A stretch of DNA of 64,000 nt. Origin: Deuterostichococcus epilithicus (lineage: Eukaryota > Chlorophyta > Trebouxiophyceae > Prasiolales > Stichococcaceae). The DNA lies in the NCBI GenBank assembly GCA_033439295.1, contig JAVTLE010000016.1:2294001-2358000 (forward strand). The letters are read 5' to 3'. Made by a program: the position numbers and the translations under genes. Below the pieces are notes generated by a model. That model ran no database searches, was not told where the DNA came from, and worked only from the letters and a program-made list of their open reading frames with translations. Position 1 is the stretch's first letter. Each line of letters begins with the position of its first letter. Of this stretch, positions 63,438-64,000 are shown piece after piece.

Positions 63438-64000
63438 ACACCAGGGGTGTGTTATCGTCAGCCAGTCGGCGGCGTGGGTGTGGAGTCTGAGGCGTGGCAG
63501 GCGTGGAAGGGAGTGGGAACACGCGACTGCTGCGAACGGCTTTGCGTCTTTGCGCAATTTGCGCACCAGTTTTGAGCCAGATATTATGTTATATCTATGC
63601 TTTGACGTGCCCAAATTGTCTAGGCAGGTACATATCTGCTTGGTCCATGCTTTGATTTCAGAGGCTAAGAGAATCATGCATGACAAGCAACTAGAATCAT
63701 TGAAGCACACCTCTCCGAAAACTGCTAGCGGTAACCGCAGATGTTGACGGTGCGCTGAGTACTTCAATGTGCAAAACGGAAAACTGCAACAGAGAAAAGT
63801 ACAAAAACCAAGGTTGAAAAACCATCGTTCCAGTTGGAACTCAGCCGCCGCAGAATACATAGGCAGCCGATGAGACTCAGACGGGGTGAGATGCCATGCC
63901 ATGCCATGCGCGCCTGCCCTACAGCCATTTCCCCCCGAGTCCTGCCCCCACTTCTACTTCTGTTGCTGATCACGAGTCGCACTGCTGCTTCGTGACGTTT
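63438..64000. other. 3' flank, nothing recognised
   Basis: AT-richer DNA after the methyltransferase stop. A 212-codon minus-strand open frame (63264-63902) overlaps the last exon and has no family features, so it is not called. Confidence 0.4.

Noticed and set aside
63264-63902. 212-codon minus-strand open frame at the window end
   Set aside because: It overlaps the last methyltransferase exon and AT-rich flank; no domain or signal seen.

Overview
The window is nuclear DNA of a GC-rich, intron-dense green alga. The best fit is a chlorellacean-type trebouxiophyte. Supporting signs are plant-type gene content (plastid class I aldolase, plastid-type NFU, VIP1), about one intron per 100-150 coding bases, TTTAGGG-type telomere-like motifs in introns, a TGTAA poly(A)-type signal after the first gene, and secreted proteins with PTRRPT stalks. 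No rRNA, tRNA, CRISPR, transposon or virus-like element was recognised.

Layout: (1) 540-8400 (+) RPA1, large subunit of replication protein A, with three C-terminal CCHC knuckles. (2) 8660-10490 (-) an unassigned protein with a possible N-myristoylation start. (3) 10817-14265 (+) a Methyltransf_16-type lysine methyltransferase. (4) about 15022-16560 (+) a weak unassigned multi-exon locus. (5) 18078-21339 (-) a secreted, Cys-rich, Ala/Thr-rich, probably GPI-anchored protein. (6) 21847-24987 (+) a LAG1-type ceramide synthase with two alternative last exons. (7) 25823-26183 (-) a small unassigned gene. (8) 26572-38863 (-) VIP1/PPIP5K, about 28 exons. (9) 39312-43123 (-) a plastid NFU scaffold fused to a GIY-YIG-like domain. 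(10) 43453-46325 (+) plastid fructose-bisphosphate aldolase. (11) 47122-50854 (+) a papain-family protease. (12) 51788-58338 (-) a secreted 5'-nucleotidase with Cys-rich repeats and a PT-rich stalk. (13) 59434-63437 (+) a spermidine-synthase-like methyltransferase. The genes are ordinary single-copy housekeeping or secretory genes and do not form a pathway. Two pairs are divergent with about 330 bp between start codons (10490/10817 and 43123/43453).

The most unusual signal is in the introns. In at least five genes an intron carries degenerate copies of the neighbouring exon edge together with its splice site ('exon echoes'). Some introns hold two echoes of different age, and matches run from 46/50 to barely recognisable. 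The extreme case is the ceramide synthase, where the whole last exon plus flank is duplicated into two phase-matched, intact alternative C-termini. Other unusual items are about 13 frame-supported GC-AG introns, many with donor AG|GCGCGC, AG|GCACGC or AG|GCGAG; an 11-nt microexon encoding the GNHE motif; a roughly 65-bp-arm hairpin in an RPA1 intron; and telomere-like heptamers close to splice sites. All alignments were made by eye. Exon boundaries are inferred from reading frame, homology remembered for the families, and splice dinucleotides.
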